From: a virus | DNA: 64,000 bases | Direction: 5' to 3' (one strand) | IMG/VR virus record: IMGVR_UViG_3300025276_000031 | Span: 1-64,000 of that record | Part shown: one piece after another, positions 1 to 6,904 of the stretch | Layout of the letters: every line of letters begins with the position of its first letter | Numbering within the stretch: position 1 is the first letter of the stretch | Position numbers and translations under genes: made by a program | Notes under the pieces: generated by a model | Seen by the model: only the letters and a program-made list of their open reading frames with translations | What the model was told of the DNA's origin: nothing | Databases searched by the model: none

Positions 1-1748
1 GCTCTGGAGAATCGTTAGCTGAGTTTACCGATGATGGGGATGTAGACCTATTTCATAACGGTACTTTAAAAATGTCAACAACCGCGACAGGAATTTCAGT
101 TGCGGGTTCTGTTGTAGATAACCTCACGCGAGGCTCTATAAAGGTTGGCAACAGTTCTGGCGTTTTTGCTGAGTTAGCCAAAGGCTCTGCGGGAACAGTC
201 TTAACTTCTGATGGCACAGATTTGTCATTTGCTGCGGCAGCGGCCTCTGCTGGTGTTATATCTAAAACAGCGACAGGAGCAATAGCCATACGGAGGGCAG
301 TTCAAATACGGAATGATGGAAACGCTGAACAGGTACAACTATCCGCTACTGGTGATCTCCCTGTTGTAGAAAACGAGGAAGTTACATATACGACTACAGG
401 CACGGGGTACTCTTACTATGGTATAGCTGTAAATGCAGCCTACACAGAATTTGTCCACGCTTATCAGGGTGGATCAGGTAAGATAGTTGCATGTACCCTA
501 AATGCAAATGGGACTGTGACAACTTCTTCTGAAAGTAGTTGGGCGGCTGATCCAGCTACTAACTCAAATTATCAATATGGGGGGGTTTCCACTGCATCTC
601 GCGCCTATGTATTTGGTATATATGGAAACAATGGGCAGGCATATGTTCGTGGGGCTTACACAACTGGAAATGCGGGTAGCGTATCTGTAGTTTCTGCAAA
701 TACAATAGCTATAAACGGTGGTTCTTCTTCGGGGCAGTGGGAAATAGGAACTACTGAAGAAGGTTACTTTTTTGTTGTTAAGTACCAAAGTTCTAATGTC
801 TATATAAAATTTGGAAGTCAAAATCCTTCTAATGGCCAAATTGCTTTGGCTAGTGGTTGGACTCAGATAGCTGGCACTTACGGTGAAACTAACAGAGGCG
901 TTGGTGTGGACCAAGTTACTAAGAAAGTAGTTGTCATCTCAACCTCTAATGCCAGCACTAACGCTGATATATATGTCACGACAATTCAAAGAGGCTCTGG
1001 AACAGCTTCAGGCACTAAAAGCGCTACTGTCGATGGTGGTTGGAACACTAGTACTTATGGTGGAATTAATGTCTTAGGTTTGGCTCAAGATGGCGCTACT
1101 AATAAAATGGTCTTTGCTATGCAATACGGCAAAGAGGGTCAGGGTGGCAATAATAATAATTCATATGGAAATTACGGTTGGTTTACTGTAATTGATACAA
1201 GCGGAACAAACCCTGTTTGGAACAATAAAAATTCTTCAAACGATTTATATGATTATCCCGTTGTAACTCAAACGAATAAGTTCGGTGTTAGCCGACCATA
1301 TGGATTAGATAGTGATGGGGCTAGGTTTACTACGGGCGGTGATGATGCAATTATTGCTGTTAGAACTAACGGTACAGAGGCAGGAACCTCTGTAACCAAA
1401 CAGTTATTTCAAACGGGCACAAGCACGTCACACATGGCCCTGTATAAACAGGACGGTTCAGGGATTAGTGTTAGTGGCGACAGCAGTTCCTCTGGAACAG
1501 TTATTAGATATGGATTTGCTAATCTAGGAGCAGTAGTCGGCATATCTAGTAACGCTGTAAGTAACGGTGGCACTGTTGAGATTGATACTGTTGGTGGTAA
1601 ATCATCAGGTCATAGTAGTCTCTCGCCATCAAAACCGTATTATGCAAATCCCAGTGATGGTACTTTAGTCACTACACAGGCTACCGCAAGTCAACAATCT
1701 ATTGGGTTAGCTATTAGCGCTACCGAAATATTAATTGGAGTTGAGTAA
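1..1748 (+). CDS. Tail fibre-like protein, C-terminal part (5' cut by window edge)
   Basis: The reading frame is already open at the first bases (Ser-Gly-Glu-Ser-Leu-Ala-Glu-Phe) before the first ATG at 72, so the gene begins outside the window. This N-terminal stretch matches residues about 150-180 of the fibre-like gene starting at 62891, including DDGDVDLF and the following STT segment. The visible part is rich in Gly, Ser, Thr and Asn, has a link resembling the TATGAI segment shared by the other fibre paralogs, and then a long beta-rich region without recognised catalytic motifs. The stop overlaps the next ATG by one base. It is probably a receptor-binding or appendage protein; family membership is inferred from the paralogs and from composition. 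Confidence 0.75.
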   Translation, partial: SGESLAEFTDDGDVDLFHNGTLKMSTTATGISVAGSVVDNLTRGSIKVGNSSGVFAELAKGSAGTVLTSDGTDLSFAAAAASAGVISKTATGAIAIRRAVQIRNDGNAEQVQLSATGDLPVVENEEVTYTTTGTGYSYYGIAVNAAYTEFVHAYQGGSGKIVACTLNANGTVTTSSESSWAADPATNSNYQYGGVSTASRAYVFGIYGNNGQAYVRGAYTTGNAGSVSVVSANTIAINGGSSSGQWEIGTTEEGYFFVVKYQSSNVYIKFGSQNPSNGQIALASGWTQIAGTYGETNRGVGVDQVTKKVVVISTSNASTNADIYVTTIQRGSGTASGTKSATVDGGWNTSTYGGINVLGLAQDGATNKMVFAMQYGKEGQGGNNNNSYGNYGWFTVIDTSGTNPVWNNKNSSNDLYDYPVVTQTNKFGVSRPYGLDSDGARFTTGGDDAIIAVRTNGTEAGTSVTKQLFQTGTSTSHMALYKQDGSGISVSGDSSSSGTVIRYGFANLGAVVGISSNAVSNGGTVEIDTVGGKSSGHSSLSPSKPYYANPSDGTLVTTQATASQQSIGLAISATEILIGVE

Positions 1749-2044
1749 TGAAGCCATATTATAATTATTTAGAAGCTATAAATGACCCGTGGCTTTTGCG
1801 TAAAGTTGCGCCTTGGAACTTATATCGACAGTCTAATGTGCCAGCCGTAGCGTTAGAAGAACAATATAGAGAATGGCGGGATATAAAATTGCAAGAAACA
1901 GATTGGCGATTTGCAACAGATCAAACTCCCTCTGATTCTTGGAAAACATATCGTCAAGCATTACGGGATTTACCTACTGCCGCTGGTTGGCCCGACAGCT
2001 TATCTTCTGATAGCTTTGTACCGATAGACCCTAACGGTGAATAA
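1748..2044 (+). CDS. Tail (fibre) assembly chaperone-like small protein
   Basis: A 98-residue protein directly behind a fibre gene, with a one-base TAATG-type overlap on each side. It contains TYRQALRDLP near residues 68-77, followed by GWPD. The W/Y-RQALRDLP sequence is a hallmark of phage tail assembly chaperone-type C-terminal domains (Phage_tail_APC and related families). Tryptophans are frequent in the first half. The probable role is to help fold or mount the upstream fibre, as tail-fibre assembly proteins do. Recognition rests on the short motif and the position, so the general class is more certain than the exact partner. Confidence 0.65.
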   Translation: MKPYYNYLEAINDPWLLRKVAPWNLYRQSNVPAVALEEQYREWRDIKLQETDWRFATDQTPSDSWKTYRQALRDLPTAAGWPDSLSSDSFVPIDPNGE

Positions 2045-2223
2045 TGCCAGATATGAATGAGCGCGTCTCGGCGCTAGAGCGGGATATGATCGCTGTGCAG
2101 ACAGAAGTTAGAATACAATTTAAAGAGGTCTTTACTAGAATAAAGCGCCTTGAGACCGTTCTAATAGGTACATCAGGTGCCACTATCTTAATGCTACTGG
2201 CAATCTTAAACCGTATGGAGTGA
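2044..2223 (+). CDS. Small coiled-coil plus one-TM protein, XhlA-like
   Basis: A 59-residue reading frame starting at an ATG that overlaps the upstream stop. Residues 5-38 form a charged heptad-like helix (RVSALERDM ... EVFTRIKRLE) and residues about 39-56 form a hydrophobic membrane segment (VLIGTSGATILMLLAIL). This layout, a short coiled coil followed by a C-terminal membrane anchor, resembles haemolysin XhlA-type phage proteins that accompany holins. No longer motif supports an assignment, so the resemblance is architectural only. It may belong functionally with the lysis cassette 3 kb downstream. Confidence 0.6.
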   Translation: MPDMNERVSALERDMIAVQTEVRIQFKEVFTRIKRLETVLIGTSGATILMLLAILNRME

Positions 2224-2228
2224 TGTTT

Positions 2229-2242
2229 GGTTCAATTGAACC
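2229..2242. repeat. 14-bp palindrome GGTTCAATTGAACC, copy 1
   Basis: A perfect 14-bp palindrome in the short gap before the first tail-hub gene. It sits in an 8-codon frame (ATG at 2223) read as Met-Phe-Gly-Ser-Ile-Glu-Pro-Phe-stop. Copies at 4755 and 6113 are read in the same frame. Confidence 0.85.
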
Positions 2243-2323
2243 TTTTTAAGTCTCTCAATCCTAGTAGTCATATTAAAGAATATATAGTATATATACCTTA
2301 AATCGTTTTTCTAGAGGTGTTCT

Positions 2324-4447
2324 ATGGCGTTGAGTAAACTTCAGTTTAAGTCAGGTGTAGATAGAGAAGTAACATCTTACAGTAATGAGGGCGGTTGGTT
2401 TGACGTTGATAAGGTTAGATTTAGGTCTGGCTTTCCAGAGAAGATTGGAGGGTGGACTAGGTACACCCAAGAGCAATTTTTAGGTAGCTGTCGAGCAATG
2501 CATTCTTGGGTTGCTTTGGACGGAACTAGATTACTAGGCATTGGAACTAACAAAAAATACTACATAGAAAGTGGTGGAACACTTAATGACATAACGCCCA
2601 TAGAAAGCACGAATACTGCTACAAACCCATTTACTGCTAGGCACACCACCCTTCATGCCACTCAAGTATCCGCAACGGACTCATCTATAAAGCTTGTCAA
2701 CAATACTGCGGGTACGGCCTTTTCACCGTCAGGCACTATAAAGATAGGCTCTGAGATTATAACTTATACTGGCGTATCTGGAGACACCCTTACTGGATGC
2801 GCTAGAGGCCAGAAAGGAACTACAGCGGCGGTACATTCTGGAGGCGCAGCAGTATCAAGCTCAACTATAAAAGTTACTCACTCAGGACATTCACCATCCT
2901 TGAATGGGTTTGTGATAATATCTGGTGCGAGTTCCTTGGGTGGAAATATAGGCACAAGCATTATAAATCAAGAATATGAGGTAACCGCTATAACAAGTGG
3001 AACCACATATCAGATTGAAGCAAGGACTGTGTCAACAATTCAGTACATAACAACATCTACAGGAACAAATCCTGAGTATGTTTTTTCATCATCTCAAGAC
3101 ACATCAAATGGCGGGTCAGTAACATTTAATTATTTAGTTCTTGCTGGCCTTGATACAACTATACTTGGAACGGGATTTGGAGCTGGAGCTTGGAGCAGAG
3201 GCTCTTGGAACTCATCCGCTAATATAAGTGCGGTTGGAAGTTCTCTTGGCTTTTGGACTCATGATAACTTTGGTCAAAACTTATTAATAAATGCACACAA
3301 CGGCAATATATACTATTGGCAGTTTGCCAACGGTTTAGGATCAAGAGCCTCAGTAATTTCTGGTTTAGGGGGTTCAGATGGATTCGCCCCTACAGTTGCA
3401 AAACAAGTAATGGTTTCAGACAAAGACAGACACACGATTGTTTTTGGATGTGATGCTCAGACGAGTATAGGTACGCAAGACCCGATGCTCATAAGGTTTA
3501 GCTCTCAAGAAAGCCTCACTACATGGGCTTCACTAAGCACAAACACCGCTGGAGACCTGAGGTTGGGTTCTGGTTCAGAAATAGTATGTGCGGTAGAAAC
3601 AAAACAGCAAATCATAGTTCATACTGACACTTCTGTTTACGCAATGCAATTTCTAGGACCACCATTCACATTTGGCATAAATATGATATCAGACAACACT
3701 ACTATATCTGGTCCATTCTCATCAGTTGGCGTAGAGGATTCTTTGTTCTGGATGGGAATATCAGAGTTTTACTCTTATGATGGTTCAGTTAAGGAAATAC
3801 CTTGCAGCATAAAGGACTTCGTATTCAACGACTTTAATCAAGTTGAGAGGTCTAAAGTTTTTGCAGCGGCAAATACGGCTTTTTCAGAAGTCTGGTGGTT
3901 TTATCCATCAAAAAATAGTTCTGACAATGACAGATATGCTGTTTACAATTACGGTCAGAACATATGGTACTATGGAACCATGTCTAGAACCGCTTGGAAT
4001 GACCGTGGCATAACATCAGTTCCTATAGCAACTGGAACAGATAAGTACATATATTCACATGAATCTGGATTTGACGATGGAAGTACATCTCCAGCCACAG
4101 CAATATCTGCATATATTGAAAGCAGTCAAATGAGCATAGGCGATGGAGAAAACTTTGTATTTATAAGCAAGATAATTCCAGACCTTACGTTTAGAAACTC
4201 TACAGCTACATCACCAACTGCAAACATCACAGTTCAAGCAAGAAACTTTCCAGGTGGCGAATACCTTCAATCTAACAGCGCACCTGTATCAAAGGAGGTT
4301 TCAAGTACAGTTGAGCAATTTACAAATCAACTATACGTCAGAATAAGAGGTAGAAGCTTTGCATTTAAGATAGAATCTTCAAGCTTAGGTGAAACTTGGC
4401 GTCTTGGGTCACCTCGCGTTGAAGTAAGACCAGACGGGCGAAGATAA
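2324..4447 (+). CDS. Tail-hub/nozzle-like structural protein, copy A
   Basis: A 707-residue virion protein whose first 95 residues are clearly paralogous to the protein at 6905-8770 (shared KLQF, GGWFD/YD, DKVRFR, GFPEKIGGW, ESGG). The C-termini also match (RLGSPRVEVRPDGRR against QLGSPRIDVRPDGRR). It carries about 90 extra residues near positions 125-215, including an IKIGSEIITYTG ... LTGCARGQKGTTA segment that looks like an inserted beta-sandwich. Such proteins in short-tailed phages are usually annotated as tail tubular or DNA-stabilisation proteins (T7 gp12 or P22 gp10 role); that role is inferred. An AGAGGTG ribosome-binding site precedes ATG 2324. By eye, AGA and AGG arginine codons prevail here more than in copy B. 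Confidence 0.75.
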   Translation: MALSKLQFKSGVDREVTSYSNEGGWFDVDKVRFRSGFPEKIGGWTRYTQEQFLGSCRAMHSWVALDGTRLLGIGTNKKYYIESGGTLNDITPIESTNTATNPFTARHTTLHATQVSATDSSIKLVNNTAGTAFSPSGTIKIGSEIITYTGVSGDTLTGCARGQKGTTAAVHSGGAAVSSSTIKVTHSGHSPSLNGFVIISGASSLGGNIGTSIINQEYEVTAITSGTTYQIEARTVSTIQYITTSTGTNPEYVFSSSQDTSNGGSVTFNYLVLAGLDTTILGTGFGAGAWSRGSWNSSANISAVGSSLGFWTHDNFGQNLLINAHNGNIYYWQFANGLGSRASVISGLGGSDGFAPTVAKQVMVSDKDRHTIVFGCDAQTSIGTQDPMLIRFSSQESLTTWASLSTNTAGDLRLGSGSEIVCAVETKQQIIVHTDTSVYAMQFLGPPFTFGINMISDNTTISGPFSSVGVEDSLFWMGISEFYSYDGSVKEIPCSIKDFVFNDFNQVERSKVFAAANTAFSEVWWFYPSKNSSDNDRYAVYNYGQNIWYYGTMSRTAWNDRGITSVPIATGTDKYIYSHESGFDDGSTSPATAISAYIESSQMSIGDGENFVFISKIIPDLTFRNSTATSPTANITVQARNFPGGEYLQSNSAPVSKEVSSTVEQFTNQLYVRIRGRSFAFKIESSSLGETWRLGSPRVEVRPDGRR

Positions 4448-4740
4448 TGTCTAGAAATTTACCTAAACCGTTTTTTGGTACGCCGCCTTTAAATTACAAT
4501 GTAACTTATATGGATAACATTGTAAGGTCATTTGCCCTGTACATGGAGCAAATGCAAAATCCAGGCGAAGGTAGAAACTCCACGCAAGTATTCACATCAC
4601 TTCCGACTAATGATTCTGGACTTGAGGATGGCTCTGTATTTGTAGTTGATGGGGTTCTTAGGATTCCACTTACGTTTAGCCCTCACGTTGAAGGCCTGTC
4701 CTCTACATGTCAAGTTGGGATCGTTACTGTAGTGACCTAA
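4447..4740 (+). CDS. Small tail-associated protein paired with tail-hub copy A
   Basis: A 97-residue protein whose ATG overlaps the stop of the preceding tail gene by one base, the same arrangement as the 8770-8958 gene behind copy B. Both small proteins contain Pro-rich N-termini followed by a short helix (MDNIVRSFALYMEQM here, ELEEFNKVLRLYFNQV there). The C-terminal half is longer here and ends in a beta-like LSSTCQVGIVTVV stretch. No known domain was recognised. The conserved pairing suggests a small partner of the hub protein, perhaps a connector to fibres; this is inference from position. Confidence 0.65.
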   Translation: MSRNLPKPFFGTPPLNYNVTYMDNIVRSFALYMEQMQNPGEGRNSTQVFTSLPTNDSGLEDGSVFVVDGVLRIPLTFSPHVEGLSSTCQVGIVTVVT

Positions 4741-4750
4741 GTAAGATGTA

Positions 4751-4772
4751 TTTAGGTTCAATTGAACCTAAA
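4751..4772. repeat. Palindrome GGTTCAATTGAACC, copy 2 (extended to 22 bp)
   Basis: The 14-bp core lies at 4755-4768 and the perfect symmetry extends 4 bp further on each side (TTTA and TAAA). It lies between the tail module and the lysis cassette, inside an 11-codon frame starting at ATG 4746 that again reads Gly-Ser-Ile-Glu-Pro. Confidence 0.85.
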
Positions 4773-4791
4773 CAAGCTTGAGGTAAGGTGA

Positions 4792-5271
4792 ATGATAGAC
4801 CCTATTACAGCATTTGCAGCAGCCAACGCCGCATTCAAGGGCGTAAAAATGCTAGTCGGTGCTGGCAGGGAAATGCAAGACGTTAGCCAGCAGCTTGGGG
4901 CTTGGTATGGAGCTGTTGCAGACATCACTAGAGCTGAGTCTCAACGCAAGAAGCCTACATGGCTTGATAAGGTATCTCACGGCACTGACAACATAGAACA
5001 AGAAGCTATGGACATTGTCATTAGAAAAAAAACTTTGCTTGAAAAAGAAAAAGAAATTAAGTTCATGTTGGATTACAGATTTGGTTTAGGCACATACGAT
5101 GAGATGCTTGGTATGCGTAGGCAAATCCGTAAAGAAAGAGAAGACACAGTATACAGGGCTATGGAAGCAAAACGTCAGATACAAAACAACATAGCTATTA
5201 GCACCTTGTGCATGGCTATAATCGGCACATTAGGTGGCGGCGTTTATTTGGTTGTATTGGTTATCCAATGA
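4792..5271 (+). CDS. Membrane-anchored coiled-coil protein at the start of the lysis cassette
   Basis: A 159-residue protein with an AGGTAAGGTG ribosome-binding site. Residues 1-30 are Ala-rich. Residues about 70-135 are strongly charged and helical (IVIRKKTLLEKEKEIKFML, then RRQIRKEREDTVYRAMEAKR). Residues 136-158 form one membrane span (TLCMAIIGTLGGGVYLVVLVI). The DEM-LGMRRQIRKERE region resembles an uncharacterised family seen near holins in marine short-tailed phages; I recall the pattern but cannot verify it here. Its stop overlaps the next ATG in an ATGA. The role is unknown; spanin-like or holin-accessory work is possible from the neighbours. Confidence 0.65.
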   Translation: MIDPITAFAAANAAFKGVKMLVGAGREMQDVSQQLGAWYGAVADITRAESQRKKPTWLDKVSHGTDNIEQEAMDIVIRKKTLLEKEKEIKFMLDYRFGLGTYDEMLGMRRQIRKEREDTVYRAMEAKRQIQNNIAISTLCMAIIGTLGGGVYLVVLVIQ

Positions 5272-5534
5272 TAAATGCTTTAATACTATCTGTAACACTA
5301 GCGGGAGTTTCTAATCCAACTCATGTTCAGTGTCACCTATGGAAGAGGTTTACAGATGTAAATGATCAAAAGGTTTGCGTGTATAGATTTACAGCAGGTT
5401 TTGGCGGCTTGGGGTATCACTATCCAACTAAAAGCTTTTCTGAATGCCCAAAGGTATTTAGCTGTATCTATCAAAAGAAAGACAAGCGACCAAGTTTGTC
5501 TGAAATATTAGACGGCCTTAAAGGAGGTTTCTGA
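5268..5534 (+). CDS. Small secreted-looking, Cys-containing protein in the lysis cassette
   Basis: An 88-residue protein starting at ATG 5268 (ATGA overlap with the upstream stop), preferred over the in-frame start at 5208 because the longer form would run through the upstream membrane segment. The N-terminus MINALILSVTLAGVS is hydrophobic and could be a signal sequence or short anchor. The remainder has several cysteines (QCHLW, VCVYRF, ECPKVFSCIY), consistent with an extracytoplasmic disulfide protein. No family was recognised. Position between a membrane protein and a holin suggests an envelope function during lysis. Confidence 0.6.
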   Translation: MINALILSVTLAGVSNPTHVQCHLWKRFTDVNDQKVCVYRFTAGFGGLGYHYPTKSFSECPKVFSCIYQKKDKRPSLSEILDGLKGGF

Positions 5535-5740
5535 TGAAAGTAGCAATGGAGAAAGTTTTAGCTTGGAAGATAATGCCGCGATTAATGATGTTGGTTATGA
5601 CCATCATGTATATTCGCGTCATAGAGTGGTTTATGGACCTTCCTCAGGACGTTGTGAGTACACAGGCCACGGCACTAACAGCAACCGTCACAGGCGCACT
5701 TACAGGGGCGTTTGCGGTATGGGTGGGGCATGAGAAATGA
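5534..5740 (+). CDS. Holin-like small membrane protein, two TM segments
   Basis: A 68-residue protein, one-base overlap with the upstream stop and an AAAGGAGG ribosome-binding site. It has two predicted membrane helices (about residues 13-34 and 46-65), separated by a short DLPQDVVST loop, and ends in WVGHEK. Size and topology fit class II holins, and TVTGALTGAFAVWVGHEK resembles C-termini of holin-like proteins of marine phages. A second holin candidate follows directly, so the two may act as holin and regulator; which is which cannot be told from sequence. Confidence 0.65.
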   Translation: MKVAMEKVLAWKIMPRLMMLVMTIMYIRVIEWFMDLPQDVVSTQATALTATVTGALTGAFAVWVGHEK

Positions 5741-6090
5741 TTGGTCAACTTATAGGTAGCCTCACGGGCCTTGCCACATCTATTATAGACGGCAAGACTC
5801 AGATCAAACTGACTGAGGCTGAGATAAAAAAGAAACAGTTAACTGGTGAGTTGGACTGGGACTTAGAGGCCATGAAGGCCACTGAAAATTCATGGAAGGA
5901 CGAATGGATTACCTTACTTTTCAGTATTCCATTAATATTGGCATTCTGTGGAGATTGGGGAAATGACATAGTTGCCCGTGGCTTTGCGGCACTTGAGGTT
6001 ATGCCTCAGTGGTATCAGATTGCCTTAGGTGGGATTGTTAGTGCCAGCATAGGAATGCGTTCTGTGAGTAAGTTCTTTGGAAAAAGATAA
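5737..6090 (+). CDS. Holin, similar to the GTA three-TM holin family
   Basis: A 117-residue protein overlapping its neighbour by an ATGA. An N-terminal amphipathic or membrane segment (residues 1-17) is followed by a charged helix (TEAEIKKKQLTGEL), WKDEW, a membrane helix at about 53-70, and a C-terminal helix at about 92-107 ending in the basic tail RSVSKFFGKR. The order WKDEW, hydrophobic helix, PQWYQIALGG, G-M-R is what I expect of the holin family described from gene transfer agents (GTA_holin_3TM). It would form membrane lesions that release the peptidase at 6233. The neighbours support a lysis role. Confidence 0.7.
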   Translation: MIGQLIGSLTGLATSIIDGKTQIKLTEAEIKKKQLTGELDWDLEAMKATENSWKDEWITLLFSIPLILAFCGDWGNDIVARGFAALEVMPQWYQIALGGIVSASIGMRSVSKFFGKR

Positions 6091-6100
6091 TGTGATAGAC

Positions 6101-6229
6101 ATGATTGATTTTGGTTCAATTGAACTAAACGAGATCGACAGGCAGTTTATTGCTTTAGAGAAGCAGAAGATTTTAATATCAAATCAAACAAGGCTTATCC
6201 ATGAAGAGCCTAAGAAAGAAAAGGATTGA
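6101..6229 (+). CDS. Very small charged helical protein containing palindrome copy 3
   Basis: A 42-codon frame from ATG 6101 to TGA 6229, read MIDFGSIELNEIDRQFIAL and then a charged helix with Gln, Lys and Glu. An in-frame GTG at 6092 is an alternative start. It bridges the holin and the peptidase with the spacing expected for a real gene, and AAGGA inside its 3' end serves as the ribosome-binding site of the peptidase. The beginning repeats the Gly-Ser-Ile-Glu encoded by the other two palindrome copies. A short spanin-associated or control peptide is possible; no family was recognised. Confidence 0.45.
   Translation: MIDFGSIELNEIDRQFIALEKQKILISNQTRLIHEEPKKEKD
6113..6126. repeat. Palindrome GGTTCAATTGAAC(T), copy 3
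   Basis: Thirteen of fourteen bases match copies 1 and 2, the last C being T. It lies within the 5' end of the small frame at 6101 and is translated as Gly-Ser-Ile-Glu-Leu. Confidence 0.8.
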
Positions 6230-6232
6230 ACC

Positions 6233-6688
6233 GTGGGATACAAGCTAGGCAAGGGAAGCCTTTCAAAGCTGCAAGGTGTAGACGAAAGGCTGGTAACTGT
6301 CGTGAAGTACGCCATAGGTGTAACCAAGCAAGACTTCAGCGTGATATGCGGCATGAGGACATTTTCAGAACAACAGGAGTTGGTCAGGAAAGGTGCATCT
6401 CAAACCATGAAATCAAAACATCTTGATGGTAACGCAGTGGACCTGATGGCTTACTGTGATGGTGGTGGTCGTTGGGAACTTAACCTGTATGACGAGATTG
6501 CCGACGCCATGAAAGAAGGCGCAGAGGCTGCAGGTGTTAAGCTACGGTGGGGTGCTGCATGGACTATTGATGATTTAGGTGCCTATGATGGTACAGCAGA
6601 ACACGCTATGTGTTCGTACATAGATACACGTAGATCACAGGCTCGCAGGCCATTTATAGACGCACCACACTTTGAGATAATGTTCTAG
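6233..6688 (+). CDS. Endolysin: M15-type peptidase (VanY/L-Ala-D-Glu peptidase-like)
   Basis: A 151-residue protein starting at GTG 6233 with AAGGA seven bases upstream. Motifs of zinc peptidase family M15 are in order: GMRTFSEQQELV (about 40-51), SKHLDGNAVDLMAY (about 61-74, zinc-binding His and Asp), and the C-terminal APHFE (about 144-148, second zinc His). Family members cleave peptide cross-bridges of peptidoglycan and serve as phage endolysins. No signal peptide is visible, so release would depend on the upstream holin genes. The length is typical of single-domain M15 endolysins. The identification is strong; exact bond specificity is not visible. Confidence 0.88.
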   Translation: MGYKLGKGSLSKLQGVDERLVTVVKYAIGVTKQDFSVICGMRTFSEQQELVRKGASQTMKSKHLDGNAVDLMAYCDGGGRWELNLYDEIADAMKEGAEAAGVKLRWGAAWTIDDLGAYDGTAEHAMCSYIDTRRSQARRPFIDAPHFEIMF

Positions 6689-6699
6689 GAGAATTATCT

Positions 6700-6897
6700 A
6701 TGAAAAATACTTACAAAGCAGACAGTATTAATACAGCGCATACAATAGAAATTATCTGTGCAGGGTGTGGACATGATCTTGCGACTGATGAGCTGTCTGA
6801 CATAACTTGCACTGCTTGTGGTGGAGAACTAACACTGCGTCAAAACATTGCAGTAACAGTTAACGCTTTGCCTAGCATGTCTAATCTTACTTCATAG
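6700..6897 (+). CDS. Small zinc-ribbon protein
   Basis: A 65-residue protein with an AGGAGAATTATCT ribosome-binding region. It contains CAGCGHDL and CTACGGEL, two CxxC pairs about 17 residues apart that form a plausible zinc ribbon at residues 20-44. The ends are polar and unremarkable. It lies between the endolysin and tail-hub copy B. The function is unknown; such ribbons occur in phage regulators and in small virion proteins. No similarity to the other zinc-ribbon proteins in the window (44644-44859, 58659-59006) beyond the cysteines was noticed. Confidence 0.65.
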   Translation: MKNTYKADSINTAHTIEIICAGCGHDLATDELSDITCTACGGELTLRQNIAVTVNALPSMSNLTS

Positions 6898-6904
6898 GTG
6901 ACTT

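Noticed and set aside
564-914. Minus-strand open frame of 116 codons
   Set aside because: It lies opposite a clear fibre gene, has Cys/Ser/Tyr-rich shadow composition and no ribosome-binding site.
6226-6426. Alternative plus frame over the endolysin start
   Set aside because: It overlaps the M15 peptidase in another phase, is Arg/Cys-rich and has no independent support.
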